Shown piece by piece: positions 1 through 8,950 of a stretch of 64,000 nt of DNA. The notes under the pieces are model-generated. The model was given only the letters and a program-made list of their open reading frames with translations, made no database searches and was not told the origin of the DNA. Position numbers and translations under genes: made by a program. The first letter of the stretch is position 1. The number at the start of each line of letters is the position of its first letter. The DNA is from Nostoc sp. CENA543 (GTDB lineage Bacteria; Cyanobacteriota; Cyanobacteriia; Cyanobacteriales; Nostocaceae). Where the stretch lies: NCBI RefSeq assembly GCF_002896875.1, contig NZ_CP023278.1:4096001-4160000 (forward strand), given 5' to 3'.

Positions 1-2
1 TA

Positions 3-3000
3 GAAAGAATTATTGGCAGACAACCCCCAGCACCAGAACTATCAGGCACCGCCGCCCAAAATCGGTTTAACTTGTTGTTTCACAGGTTTATGCAAGTCTT
101 TACCGCCCCGGCACATCCGTTAGTGATGTTTGTCGATGATTTGCAATGGGCAGATTCCGCTTCCTTGAATTTGATTCAGGTATTAATGTCGGAGTCGCAA
201 ACGGGCTGTTTATTACTGTTAGGGGCATATCGGGATAATGAGGTGTTTGCCGCCCATCCGTTGATGTTGACTCTAAGTGGGATGGAAAAGGCAGGGGCAA
301 AAATCCACACCATGACTCTACAACCACTGAGTTTTAGCAGTCTCAATCACCTGATTGCCGATACTCTTCATGCTCCCACATCTGTGGTGCAACCACTGAC
401 CCAACTGGTGATGCAGAAAACCCAGGGGAATCCCTTCTTTGCTACCCAATTTCTCCAGGCATTACATCAAGACCAGTTAATTCACTTTGACGCGAATGCC
501 GGGTATTGGCAGTGTGATATTGTGCAGGTGCAAGATGCGGCTTTGACTGATGATGTGGTGGAATTGATGGCGCAGCAGTTGCAAAAGTTGCCAGCCACTA
601 CTCAGGGGATTTTAAGATTGGCGGCTTGTATGGGCGCGCAGTTTGATTTAACTACATTGGCGATCGTTTCTCGGCAATCCCCGGCCGAGGTGGCGACACA
701 ACTTTGGCAAGCCTTACAGGCGGGGTTGATTCTGCCCCATAGCGATTTGTACAAATTTTATTTATCTCCCACGCCAGCAACGTCCCATACTCTACAGGAA
801 AACTGCAATTATCGCTTTCTCCATGACCGTGTCCAGCAGGCTGCTTATTCTTTGATTCCACAAGCTCTTAAACAGATTACTCACCTGAAAATCGGCAAAT
901 TGTTATTAGAAAATAGTAATACATCTTTCCAAGATAGTCATTTATTTGAAATTGTTCATCAGTTAAATTGTGGTAGTTCACTGATTACGGAATTAGAACA
1001 ACGTTATCAATATGCCCAATTAAATTTACAAGCAGCTTGCAAGGCTAAAAACTCGACTGCATATAATGCAGCTTTAAATTATTTGGAGCAGGGAATGCAA
1101 TTTCTGCCGATGGATAGCTGGGATAAAAATTATTATTTGACACGTTGTATATACGAATCGGCAGCAGAAGTGGCATTACTTAGCTGTGATTTTGCAAAGA
1201 TGGAATCTTTAATTGCGATAGTTATAAAAAACACACATGACCTGTTGGAACAAGTCAAAGTTTATGAAATCAAGCTGCAAGCTTATCAATTGCAAAATCA
1301 GCAGATGCAGGCGATTAAAATTGGACGGGAAATCCTGCAAAAGCTAGGAGTGATACTGCCAGAATCTCTGACAATCTCAGATATCCAACAACGGGTACAA
1401 CACACACTAAATCAGCTATCAAACTACACTACAGAAGACTTAATTAATTTACCCACCATCCAGAATGCGACTGCGATGGCGGCAGCGCGAATCATGACGA
1501 GTTTAGTTCCCTCGATTCATCAGGCTCATCCCCTTTTATTTCCAATTGTTGCCTGCGAAGAAGTTAATCTATCCCTACAATACGGAAACTCGCTTTTCTC
1601 TGCACCGGGCTATGCAGATTTTGGTATTATTGTTAGCTCTGTCTTATATCAAATAGAAACAGGTTATCGTTTTGGACAGCTGGCACTCCGGTTGATGGAG
1701 AAATTTAATGACAGTTCTGTTCAGAGCATGGTTATGTTTAAAGTAGCCGCATTTAATCAATCCAACCAACAAAATATACGGAACGCCATTTCTTTATTAA
1801 ATAAATCCTACGAAGTTGCAATAGAAACAGGTGATTCTGTTCACGCGCTGGTTTCGACTTCATTTAGATTGTTCTACTCGTATTTGAGTGGAGAGAAACC
1901 CTTGCCAGATTTATTAGCAGAGGTTGAGGTTTATCAATCAAAATTTGCTCCGAGCCAACATTTCCTGAATTGGATATATATTATCCGCGCATCTATTCAT
2001 AATTTTACTGAATTGAGTAACAATCCAGACTGTCTGGAGTCAGTTGATGCTGAAAATGAAAAATTATCTATTCTACTTACAGAAAATGATGAGTTAGCTC
2101 TGCATCTATTTTATTTAAGTAAATTAATACTGAGTTATTCATTCGGTTGTTTTGAAACTGCGATTCAGATAGCAGATCGAGGAGTGCAATATCTGAAAGC
2201 CGGTATCAGTATGCCGTCAGCACCAGCTTACTATTACTACGATTCATTAACCCGGTTAAAATTATACTCCCATCTTCCACCTTCATCTCAGGAGGAGCTT
2301 TTATCGAAAGTTGATTCTAACCAGAAGCATCTCTTGGTTTACGTGAATGCTGCTCCTATGAATTATCAGCATAAATATCACTTAGTAGAAGCAGTGCGTT
2401 TTTATAAGTTGGGTAAACGAACGGAGGCTATAGAATTTTTTGACTGTGCTGTTGCGGGAGCAAAAGCCAACGGATTTATTCAAGATGAAGCTCTAGCGAA
2501 CGAACTAGCTGCTAAATTTTATCTCAATTGGGGCAAAGATAAATTTGCCGCAGGCTACATACAAGAAGCTTACTACTGTTACAGTCGTTGGGGTGCCAAA
2601 GCCAAAGTTGTCGATTTAGAAACCCGCTATTCCGAATTACTGCGCCCCATCCTACAACAAACAGTGACATCGTTTGATGTATTCACCACACTGATGACTA
2701 TTGCTGCACCTGCGGTATCGGTTCATTATGACACTGATAGGAGTTTCAGTAATACCAGTCTCTATCAGGCTCTCGATTTTGGAACTCTCTTGAAAGCTTC
2801 TCAAGTCCTCTCTAGAACCATTCAACTAGATGAGCTACTAGAGAAACTCACCCAAATTATTCTGCACAATTCAGGTGGCGATCGCTGTGCGTTGGTGTAC
2901 CCTGATGAAACCGGAGAATGGCAAGTGCGAGCGATCGCCACACCTGATTATGTACAACTGATTGCTGAACCTATCACCAACAATCCCAATATCCCGGTCA

Positions 3001-4136
3001 AATTAATTCAGTATGTTAAAAATACTCAAGAAACTGTGGTGATTAATGAACTCAAAACTGATTTACCTGTAATTGATGACTATCTCAGGGAACGTCAACC
3101 CAGGAGTATTTTGTGTCTACCACTGCTTAATCAAGGTAATCTGATTGGTATTTTATACCTGAAAAACCTGCTCACCAGTGGTGTTTTCACCCACGATCGC
3201 CTCTTGATTATCAACTTTCTCTGCACCCAAGCTGCCATCTCCCTAGAAAATGCCCGTCTCTATCAACAGGCGCAAACCTATACCCAACAGCTTGAGCAAT
3301 CCCAATTGCAGGTAGTACAAAGCGAAAAAATGGCATCCCTGGGAAATCTGGTGGCTGGGGTTGCCCATGAAATCAATAACCCTATCGGTTTTCTCAATGG
3401 CAGCATCAGTAACAGCAAAGAATATGTACAAGATTTACTTGGGCATTTAGCTCTTTATCAACAGCATTATCCCAAACCAGTTGAACCAATTCGAGAAAAT
3501 GCCGAAGCTATCGATCTGGAATTTCTTGCGGAAGACTTACCAAAGTTACTCAATTCGATGAAAGGAGCAACGGAGCGCATCACAGATATCAGTAATAGCC
3601 TCCGTACCTTCTCCCGTGCTGATACCGAATACAAAGTCTCTGCTAATCTCCATGAGGGACTCGATAGCACCTTATTAATTTTGAAATATCGCCTCAAAGC
3701 CAATGAACATCGCCCAGCGATTCAAATCATACAAGAGTTTGGAGATTTACCCCTAATTAAATGCTTCCCTGGACAGTTAAACCAAGTGTTTATGAATATC
3801 CTGGCCAATGCCATTGATATGTTCGACGAAATGGCACAAACTCAATCTTTTCAAGAACTGGAAGCCAATCCCCAAATAATTACCATTCGTACTGAAGTCA
3901 TTTCTAACCAAGTTTATATCTGTATACGCGATAATGGCAAAGGTATGAAACAAGAAGTACAAGAGAAAATCTTTGACCATTTATTTACTACCAAAGCGGT
4001 AGGAAAAGGTACAGGATTGGGATTGGCGATCGCCCGCCAAATTGTGGTCGAAAAACATGGTGGTAGTTTAAATGTATGGTCTGAGCCAGGTCAAGGAACT
4101 GAGTTTACTATACAAATTCCATGTAGATATAAATAA
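3..4136 (+). CDS. Multidomain AAA ATPase / TPR-like / GAF sensor histidine kinase, 5' end outside window
   Basis: The frame is open from base 3 with no stop, and the residues before the first possible start (TTG at 72) continue a recognisable family segment, so the gene begins upstream. Visible domains, counted from the TTG: the end of an AAA/predictor-type ATPase with Walker B FVDDLQWAD near residues 20-28; a long alpha-helical region of about 300-850; a GAF domain of about 905-1065; a coiled coil; a HisKA domain with H-box GVAHEINNP near residue 1097; and a HATPase with N-box NILANAIDM, G1 box DNGKGM and G2 box GTGLGLAIA. The family usually starts with a Ser/Thr protein kinase domain, which would lie left of the window. 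It is probably a cytoplasmic or membrane-associated signalling protein that autophosphorylates on the H-box His. No response regulator lies downstream, so it may act as an orphan kinase. The signal is not predictable from sequence. Confidence 0.9.
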   Translation, partial: ERIIGRQPPAPELSGTAAQNRFNLLFHRFMQVFTAPAHPLVMFVDDLQWADSASLNLIQVLMSESQTGCLLLLGAYRDNEVFAAHPLMLTLSGMEKAGAKIHTMTLQPLSFSSLNHLIADTLHAPTSVVQPLTQLVMQKTQGNPFFATQFLQALHQDQLIHFDANAGYWQCDIVQVQDAALTDDVVELMAQQLQKLPATTQGILRLAACMGAQFDLTTLAIVSRQSPAEVATQLWQALQAGLILPHSDLYKFYLSPTPATSHTLQENCNYRFLHDRVQQAAYSLIPQALKQITHLKIGKLLLENSNTSFQDSHLFEIVHQLNCGSSLITELEQRYQYAQLNLQAACKAKNSTAYNAALNYLEQGMQFLPMDSWDKNYYLTRCIYESAAEVALLSCDFAKMESLIAIVIKNTHDLLEQVKVYEIKLQAYQLQNQQMQAIKIGREILQKLGVILPESLTISDIQQRVQHTLNQLSNYTTEDLINLPTIQNATAMAAARIMTSLVPSIHQAHPLLFPIVACEEVNLSLQYGNSLFSAPGYADFGIIVSSVLYQIETGYRFGQLALRLMEKFNDSSVQSMVMFKVAAFNQSNQQNIRNAISLLNKSYEVAIETGDSVHALVSTSFRLFYSYLSGEKPLPDLLAEVEVYQSKFAPSQHFLNWIYIIRASIHNFTELSNNPDCLESVDAENEKLSILLTENDELALHLFYLSKLILSYSFGCFETAIQIADRGVQYLKAGISMPSAPAYYYYDSLTRLKLYSHLPPSSQEELLSKVDSNQKHLLVYVNAAPMNYQHKYHLVEAVRFYKLGKRTEAIEFFDCAVAGAKANGFIQDEALANELAAKFYLNWGKDKFAAGYIQEAYYCYSRWGAKAKVVDLETRYSELLRPILQQTVTSFDVFTTLMTIAAPAVSVHYDTDRSFSNTSLYQALDFGTLLKASQVLSRTIQLDELLEKLTQIILHNSGGDRCALVYPDETGEWQVRAIATPDYVQLIAEPITNNPNIPVKLIQYVKNTQETVVINELKTDLPVIDDYLRERQPRSILCLPLLNQGNLIGILYLKNLLTSGVFTHDRLLIINFLCTQAAISLENARLYQQAQTYTQQLEQSQLQVVQSEKMASLGNLVAGVAHEINNPIGFLNGSISNSKEYVQDLLGHLALYQQHYPKPVEPIRENAEAIDLEFLAEDLPKLLNSMKGATERITDISNSLRTFSRADTEYKVSANLHEGLDSTLLILKYRLKANEHRPAIQIIQEFGDLPLIKCFPGQLNQVFMNILANAIDMFDEMAQTQSFQELEANPQIITIRTEVISNQVYICIRDNGKGMKQEVQEKIFDHLFTTKAVGKGTGLGLAIARQIVVEKHGGSLNVWSEPGQGTEFTIQIPCRYK

Positions 4137-4188
4137 AAAGAAATCAAGTCCATGATCATTACATATTCAACTGTGCGACGCAAAAATA

Positions 4189-4325
4189 TCATACCAATTC
4201 AAAATTCAAAATGACGCTCGCGGACTCGCTAACGCTGCGCTAACAAAATTCAAAATTAAGAAAGTGATACTCAGCATACCTTTTAGGGTTTGCATCTGTA
4301 TCGAATTTTCTGTGAATTGGTATCA
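4189..4325. repeat. MITE family A, copy 1
   Basis: The element spans 4192-4322. It begins TACCAATTC and ends GAATTGGTA, a perfect 9-bp terminal inverted repeat, and it is flanked by TCA at 4189-4191 and 4323-4325. The right third (TTTTAGGGTTTGCATCTGTA) is nearly the same as in the copy at 42422-42529. The interior holds CAAAATTCAAAAT-type repeats that also occur at 49219-49276. It has no coding capacity. It fills most of the gap between the sensor kinase and the next gene. Confidence 0.8.
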
Positions 4326-4370
4326 CAGCAAGAATGATGGCGATCGCTACTTGAAAGCTGAGATTAATAA

Positions 4371-4799
4371 CTAGAATACCCGCCATTTTTCACGACTCAG
4401 AAAAAAGCCGTTTCCAGTGGTATTAGTGCAAGTTAAGCCAGTTCTGCGGGATACACAAGTAAAACCGCCATTACTCCAACTACTACCATAGGGAAGCACA
4501 TATTTATTGCGATCGCGGATAGTATCACTAATACATAAAATATTCGGTTTACCAAATTCAGATAATAATAACCCATCGCCCCAATCGAATTCACAAAATC
4601 CTCGATAGGGTTGAGGTGGTCTAGGTCTTAGTGAACTACCAATTTCACAACGCAATTTTTCCTGTTCTTCCCCGACTAACTCACATTGAATATTGCCTGT
4701 AGGGGTTTGAAAGCCTGTTGTTTGCGCTAAACTCGATGTTGGTGTGAGTATAGCACTCATGGAAGTTATAGCGAAAAATAGTAATATTTTTTTATACAT
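4371..4799 (-). CDS. Small secreted cysteine-rich protein, DUF6636-like
   Basis: This 142-residue protein has a clear N-terminal signal peptide: a Lys pair, a hydrophobic stretch, then a likely signal-peptidase site after SSLAQ near residue 26. The mature part has GNIQCE, LRCEIG, CEFDWGDG, ILCISDT, FTCVSR and LTCTN, so the cysteines probably form disulfides outside the cytoplasm. The pattern GNIxC ... DWGxGL ... LxCxN ... GFFLSR resembles the uncharacterised secreted DUF6636 family. That assignment is from memory of the motif pattern, not from a search. The protein stands alone, and its promoter must lie in the A+T-rich stretch at 4800-4900. No enzymatic residues are evident. Confidence 0.75.
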   Translation of the reverse strand: MYKKILLFFAITSMSAILTPTSSLAQTTGFQTPTGNIQCELVGEEQEKLRCEIGSSLRPRPPQPYRGFCEFDWGDGLLLSEFGKPNILCISDTIRDRNKYVLPYGSSWSNGGFTCVSRRTGLTCTNTTGNGFFLSREKWRVF

Positions 4800-4948
4800 A
4801 AATGACCCCTTTGTAGAGTTATGTAAAGAGAGCGATCGCCCTCAAATTAATTATTTGATGCAATACAGTATAATTAAATTTATTTATCTAGCATGAGCTA
4901 GAAGACTCCCGTTATACTGCGTAAGCAGTTAGCGGGAGATGAATAGCG

Positions 4949-5023
4949 GTCAAAAAGAAGACACCCTGTTGAACAATATTTCGTATAACGAAATAAGTTC
5001 AACAGGGTAGTTGAGTTTTTGAC
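4949..5023. repeat. 75-bp long hairpin between the IS left end and tnpB
   Basis: Three nested inverted repeats share one axis. The outer pair is GTCAAAAA (4949-4956) with TTTTTGAC (5016-5023). The middle pair is ACCCTGTTGAAC (4963-4974) with GTTCAACAGGGT (4997-5008). The inner pair is TATTTCGT (4977-4984) with ACGAAATA (4988-4995). All three are perfect. The structure could be a terminator that blocks read-through into tnpB, an inserted hairpin MITE, or part of the left end. No target duplication was found around it. Confidence 0.6.
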
Positions 5024-5064
5024 AGTAAATATAGTAGACTACTTGATAGTAATTCTTGCAAAAT

Positions 5065-6285
5065 ATGATAGTCTACGAAGCAAAAGCAGAAGCAACAAAA
5101 GAACAGTTACTCAAAGTAAATGAAGCTTTGAGAACTGCTCTTTTTGTTCGCAATTCTTGTTTGCGCTATTGGATAGATGGTCATGCAAAAACTGGTTACG
5201 ATTTGAATAAATATACGAAAGTTCTATCAGACAATCCTGGCTTTCCTTGGGTATCAAAATTGAACTCAACAGCAAGACAGGCAATGGCAGAACGTACCTG
5301 GGCGGCAATTAGCAGGTTTTTTGATAATTGCAAGAACAAGGTTTTAGGCAAGAAAGGTTTTCCTCGATTTCGCAAACTCCAGACAAGGGCATCTGTTGAA
5401 TATAAGCAAAGTGGTTGGTCACTATCCGAGTGTCGCAACTACATAACATTCACAGATAAATTTGGAATTGGAACGATGAGATTGAGGGGGACTCGTGACC
5501 TGAATTACTATCAAATAAACCAGATAAAACGAGTCAGAATTGTGCGTCGTTCAGATGGGATATACATCCAATTCTGCATCGACCACGAAAGAAAAGAACA
5601 ATTAGAGCCAACAGGTAAATCTCTGGCTCTGGATCTGGGATTAAACCATTTCTATACAGATAGTGATGGCAATAAAGTTGAGAATCCCAGATTTTTACGC
5701 AAATTCGAGAAAGCATTAAAAAAGGCACAACGTAGATTCTTTCGTTGTGCCAAAGGTTCTAAAAATCGTGCTAAAGCACGAAATAGATTAGGTAGAAAAC
5801 ACCTGAAATTGCAACGCCAGCGTCAAGATTGGTGCGTCAAGAAAGCACTAAGCGTAATCAAGTCGGCAGACTTTGTGGCATATGAACAATTACAGGTGCG
5901 GAACATGATCAAAAACCGCAAACTGGCGAAAAGTATCTCTGATGCCAGTTGGAGTATCTTCACTCAATGGTTGAAATATTTCGGCAAGGTATATGGGCGA
6001 GTGGTGGTTGCTGTCTCACCTGCATACACCACAATTGATTGCTCAAATTGTGGGCATCAAGTCTATAAAACTCTCAGCACTAGGACACACAGTTGTCCTA
6101 ATTGCTCCTACACTGCTTGCCGAGATTACAATGCTAGTCGCAATATCCTCAACAAAGGATTAGAACTGTTTAAAAATACTGCTGGGCAAGCAGGAATATA
6201 CGCCTTTGGAGAGTCTGACCTCTGCTTGGAGAAGGCAACTTCTCAGAGTAAGTCATCTCAGCGAAAGAGGAAAGTCTCACAGTGA
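5065..6285 (+). CDS. tnpB: TnpB, RNA-guided RuvC-type nuclease of an IS200/IS605-type element
   Basis: The protein has about 406 residues, normal for full-length TnpB. It has an N-terminal helical/OB-like part, then the split RuvC nuclease: ALDLGLNHFY carries the first Asp, AYEQLQVRNM the Glu, and CRDYNASRNIL the last Asp. A zinc ribbon (CSNCG ... CPNC) lies between the second and third motifs. All catalytic residues are present, so it may be active. The ATG at 5065 was preferred to an upstream TTG at 5056 because MIVYEAKAEA matches the usual start. TnpB proteins are known to use a guide RNA derived from the right end of their element to cut DNA and maintain the transposon. The gene lies between two matching end hairpins and has no tnpA partner. 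Confidence 0.9.
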   Translation: MIVYEAKAEATKEQLLKVNEALRTALFVRNSCLRYWIDGHAKTGYDLNKYTKVLSDNPGFPWVSKLNSTARQAMAERTWAAISRFFDNCKNKVLGKKGFPRFRKLQTRASVEYKQSGWSLSECRNYITFTDKFGIGTMRLRGTRDLNYYQINQIKRVRIVRRSDGIYIQFCIDHERKEQLEPTGKSLALDLGLNHFYTDSDGNKVENPRFLRKFEKALKKAQRRFFRCAKGSKNRAKARNRLGRKHLKLQRQRQDWCVKKALSVIKSADFVAYEQLQVRNMIKNRKLAKSISDASWSIFTQWLKYFGKVYGRVVVAVSPAYTTIDCSNCGHQVYKTLSTRTHSCPNCSYTACRDYNASRNILNKGLELFKNTAGQAGIYAFGESDLCLEKATSQSKSSQRKRKVSQ

Positions 6286-6345
6286 TGTGAGAATCCCCCG
6301 CTATACCTTGTAAGCGGTTAGCGGGGGAGAATGTCAAAGTTGTTA
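6230..6345 (+). ncRNA. Possible omega (reRNA) guide scaffold at the 3' end of tnpB
   Basis: In characterised IS200/IS605 elements the guide RNA is transcribed across the 3' end of tnpB and the right-end hairpin, and the sequence just outside the element acts as guide. The same arrangement is present here: the tnpB stop at 6285 is followed directly by the hairpin at 6294-6328. The interval is an estimate from that architecture. No promoter or processing site was identified. Confidence 0.3.
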
Positions 6346-6364
6346 ATATCTTCATGAATAAAAA

Positions 6365-6392
6365 AGAGGTAGGTTGAATTAACCTATCTCTT
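6365..6392 (+). terminator. Stem-loop downstream of tnpB element
   Basis: AGAGGTAGGTT (6365-6375) pairs with AACCTATCTCT (6381-6391) around GAATT, with one G-T pair. Preceded by AAAAA and followed by TTGTTAG, it could work in both directions, though its T tract is weak. Confidence 0.45.
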
Positions 6393-6542
6393 GTTAGCTT
6401 GCTATGGAATTAATCATCATTAGTTTGGTGAATCTAAACAATTCACAATTGTCGCCCACAAAATCATCGGTGAACCAACTCCTAAACAGAACAACCACTG
6501 TTGTAAATTCAAAGGTGTAGTTATTAGTCAATAGTCAATAGT

Positions 6543-6632
6543 CATGATTCTAGCGTCTTTCTTTGCGCCTACCGCAAGCGGTTCCGCGTTAGCGGTATGC
6601 GTGAGGCAAAAAAGATTTATGCAAGAGGTGTA
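6543..6632. repeat. MITE family B, right-end fragment
   Basis: From CATGATTCTAGCGTCTTTCT to GCAAGAGGTG the sequence follows the complete copy at 55824-55935, but the left terminal repeat is missing and a TAGTCAA heptamer tract (6531-6545) sits there instead. The middle differs: it carries CCGCAAGCGGTTCCGCGTTA. It is a remnant in the 375-bp gap before cobS, which shows no other feature. Confidence 0.65.
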
Positions 6633-6660
6633 TTAGTCATTCATCATATTAATTATCAAT

Positions 6661-7434
6661 ATGTTTAAGCTGTTGAAATGGGGGAAAAAAATCTTCTTGA
6701 AATTCGTGGCAAGTATGATTTTTTATACTAGTATTCCTTTGCCTTATATCAATGGCTTAGAATTTCAGGATGTATCCCGTTTTGCTCCGGTGGTGGGATT
6801 AATAATTGGGGGAATTCTGGGCTGTTTGGATGTGGGGATGAGTTATCTGGGTGTACCGATGTTGACTCGTAGTGCTTTGATAGTTGCTGTGTGGATGGGT
6901 ATCACTGGGGGACTACATTTAGATGGGGCGATGGATACGGCTGATGGTTTGGCTGTGGGGAATCCAGAACGTAGACTGGAAGTGATGGCGGATAGTGCTA
7001 CGGGTGCATTTGGGGCAATGGTAGCGATCGCCTTAATATTATTAAAAACCACCGCTTTAACTGATATCACAGATAACCGTTGGCTAATATTGATGGCTGC
7101 TTGTGGCTGGGGACGTTGGGGACAACAGCTAGCAATTTGCTGTTATCCTTACCTAAAACCCACAGGTAAAGGTGCATTTCACAAACAAGCCATCAGTTCC
7201 TACCAAGATTTACTCCCTGGATGGTTGTTAATGTTGGCGGTGAGTAGCTTATTTTACTTGCTAGATGGCAACAGGATAATTTTACCTCTAACAATAGTGA
7301 TAGCTGGGGGTGCGATCGCTGTTTGCACAGGTGCTTGGTTCAATCACAAATTAGGTGGACACACAGGCGACACCTACGGCGCAGTCGTAGAGTGGACAGA
7401 AGCGTTATTTCTGTGCGTACTCACCACCCTATAA
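6661..7434 (+). CDS. cobS: Adenosylcobinamide-GDP ribazoletransferase (cobalamin synthase)
   Basis: This 257-residue integral membrane protein joins adenosylcobinamide-GDP and alpha-ribazole (or its phosphate), the last assembly step of the cobalamin nucleotide loop. Family hallmarks are visible: FYTSIPLP near the N-terminus, [15 protein letters not shown] with the acidic metal-binding DGxxDTxDG motif near residues 83-97, and GAFGAM soon after. Several hydrophobic segments follow, and the length is normal. The final part, [19 protein letters not shown], is the conserved C-terminal signature. No cobalamin riboswitch core is seen upstream and no other cob genes are adjacent, so it appears to be a lone gene, as is common in cyanobacteria. 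Confidence 0.95.
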   Translation: MFKLLKWGKKIFLKFVASMIFYTSIPLPYINGLEFQDVSRFAPVVGLIIGGILGCLDVGMSYLGVPMLTRSALIVAVWMGITGGLHLDGAMDTADGLAVGNPERRLEVMADSATGAFGAMVAIALILLKTTALTDITDNRWLILMAACGWGRWGQQLAICCYPYLKPTGKGAFHKQAISSYQDLLPGWLLMLAVSSLFYLLDGNRIILPLTIVIAGGAIAVCTGAWFNHKLGGHTGDTYGAVVEWTEALFLCVLTTL

Positions 7435-7435
7435 A

Positions 7436-7699
7436 ACCAATTCGCAATTCGCAATTCGCAATTCGCAATTTATTCAGCCACCCACAAGGGGGAGCCAGTC
7501 TCGTGGGCGGGTTTCCCGACTTGAGAGAACTGGCGTTGGGGTTTTTACCTACCTTCTCTACGAGAGGCTACGCCAAGGGAAACAAGGATTTTTTCGCCCA
7601 CCAAGGGTTTTAGCGTAGCGGGACGCAAGTCCGGTTTTGAACCTAGCTTTCTCCGATAAATACTCAGCACTCAGCACTCAGCACTCACTACTCAGCAAT
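7436..7699. repeat. Repeat-filled intergenic region
   Basis: AATTCGC is repeated about four times at 7439-7471. CTCAGCA-type heptamers fill 7661-7696. Between them is a G+C-richer stretch of degenerate repeat with segments such as CTCTACGAGAGGCTACGCCA. An open frame at 7323-7613 crosses the cobS end and this repeat and is not credible as a gene. The tracts match the short tandemly repeated repetitive sequences described in heterocystous cyanobacteria. Confidence 0.8.
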
Positions 7700-8185
7700 C
7701 TACTTCATAGGCTGTAATTTCGTCACCTTTAATTTAAAAGGCCCTACTCCAGTTTCGCCAAAAGAACGGACACGAATAATAAAAGTCCCTGTTTCGTTGA
7801 TGCGGGTAAACAGTAGAGAATTGCTAGTACCGTCGGGGCCATCGTCATTTTCAGCTAATGTTGAACCGTCGGGTGCTAATAATGTAATGATGCTATCAAA
7901 ACTTTCGGAACTTAAATCAACGGCTAAGTTATCACCCTTATTCAATTTAACAGCATAATCACGAGCAAACCCACCTTGACCTGTGGGGATATCTTTTTCG
8001 GAGAGGGTGTCACTGATTTCTTTAAAATCAGTCAACATAATTGGACTGTACAACTTACTGTTTTGAGCAAAAGTTGTGGTTGTCGTGATACCAATTACAA
8101 ATAATGTTGTGGGCAATACGATAAATTTACGGAAATTATTAATAATAAATCTACTGAGCATAATAGGCAATGTTCCCAAAATCAC
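7700..8185 (-). CDS. Secreted protein with PPC (pre-peptidase C-terminal) domain
   Basis: The 161-residue protein starts with a signal sequence or single membrane anchor (hydrophobic about residues 20-38, then TFAQ). The remainder is one bacterial pre-peptidase C-terminal beta-sandwich: GDNLAVDLSSESFDSIITLL, then PDGSTLAENDDG, then GTFIIRVRSFG near residues 90-155. PPC domains usually sit at the end of secreted proteases and help in binding or secretion. Here the domain stands alone with no protease. A second in-frame ATG at residue 9 is a possible start. It lies 46 bp downstream of the comF-like gene on the opposite side of a short gap, both on the minus strand with the comF-like gene at lower need of coupling; co-transcription is unproven. 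Confidence 0.8.
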   Translation of the reverse strand: MILGTLPIMLSRFIINNFRKFIVLPTTLFVIGITTTTTFAQNSKLYSPIMLTDFKEISDTLSEKDIPTGQGGFARDYAVKLNKGDNLAVDLSSESFDSIITLLAPDGSTLAENDDGPDGTSNSLLFTRINETGTFIIRVRSFGETGVGPFKLKVTKLQPMK

Positions 8186-8230
8186 AGGGCAATTTGGTTA
8201 ATTATAGATTTTTCACAGATAAAGTGACCA

Positions 8231-8902
8231 TTAATTTTTGCTGCTTTTGTCTTTGAGGGGAGTAGCCACGGCGGCTAATCCTAAGACGACAACTCCCGCT
8301 TGACGCAGGGTGGTGACAGCAGATTTAGCAGTTGCACCGGTAGTATAAATGTCATCTATTAGCAACACTGAGGCGTTTTTGTGGCGTTTGAGCAAATCTG
8401 ACTCAATCACAAAAGCTTCAGCCAAGTTTTTCTCTCGCTCAGATACTGATAAGCCAAACTGCGCTTGTGTTTCGCGGGTTCTGACCAAACCATTGAGTTT
8501 TAATTTTAAGCCCGTGGTTTGACAAAAGCTTTGAGCAATTAACGCCGCTTGGTTATAACCCCGTTGTTTTTGTTTGTTGGTGTGCATGGGAATGGGGATG
8601 ACTACGATTTGTTGCTCTTGATGAAGTGAATGTAATAACCAAGTTTCTCCTAACCATTGTCCTAAAGGTCGAGCGATTTGGGGCTGATTCTCATATTTCA
8701 TCACCGCGATCGCTCGTTTGACAAGCCCACCATATATTCCCCAACTCAAAACGGGTGTTGGCGGTTTCCACAAGGCTTGGGGTTGGGGATGATGACATTT
8801 TTGTAATTGTCTAGTGCAGTTTTCGCAAACTACACCAGATGTGGAACGCTGGCACAAAGGGCAGTTAGATTGTAAAAATAAATCCAGAAACCCTTTGAGC
8901 AT
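8231..8902 (-). CDS. ComF family phosphoribosyltransferase-like protein
   Basis: The 223-residue protein begins with a zinc-ribbon pair (CPLC ... CENC, residues 15-29). It then has a type I phosphoribosyltransferase fold with PRPP-binding signature VLLIDDIYTTGATA near residues 178-191. The intermediate motifs VVIPIPMH and RGYNQAALIA are typical of ComF/GntX proteins. In competent bacteria ComF is needed for DNA uptake and appears to act on single-stranded DNA in the cytoplasm. The natural substrate is unresolved. Length and motifs are normal. The start at 8902 lies just beside an ATTCCCT heptamer tract. Confidence 0.9.
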   Translation of the reverse strand: MLKGFLDLFLQSNCPLCQRSTSGVVCENCTRQLQKCHHPQPQALWKPPTPVLSWGIYGGLVKRAIAVMKYENQPQIARPLGQWLGETWLLHSLHQEQQIVVIPIPMHTNKQKQRGYNQAALIAQSFCQTTGLKLKLNGLVRTRETQAQFGLSVSEREKNLAEAFVIESDLLKRHKNASVLLIDDIYTTGATAKSAVTTLRQAGVVVLGLAAVATPLKDKSSKN

Positions 8903-8909
8903 AATTTAA

Positions 8910-8950
8910 TACCTTCCCCATTCCCTATTCCCTATTCCCTATTCCCCATT
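8910..8950. repeat. ATTCCCT heptamer tract
   Basis: CATTCCCTATTCCCTATTCC and its continuation give about four copies of a 7-bp unit between the ComF-like gene and the acetyltransferase. The tract runs into the 3' end of the acetyltransferase gene (stop at 8939), so it supplies the last codons of that protein. Confidence 0.8.

Larger units (their letters stand above)
4906..6328 (+). mobile_element. IS200/IS605-type element carrying only tnpB, with both ends
   Basis: The boundaries given are those of the two subterminal palindromes. The left end has a hairpin at 4906-4938 (CTCCCGTTA ... TAGCGGGAG). The right end has a hairpin at 6294-6328 (TCCCCCGCT ... AGCGGGGGA). The two share a common sequence, including TATAC, TAAGC and GTTAGCGGG, as expected for the DNA hairpins recognised by the Y1 transposase TnpA. 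No tnpA gene is present, so any movement would need TnpA supplied from elsewhere. The exact ends are not determined. Confidence 0.75.

Noticed and set aside
6286..6660. Possible cobalamin riboswitch upstream of cobS
   Set aside because: AACCACTG near 6490 resembles a B12-box fragment, but the conserved core and flanking helices are not present.
7323..7613. 96-codon frame overlapping the end of cobS
   Set aside because: Half of it is an alternative frame of cobS and the rest is repeat DNA.
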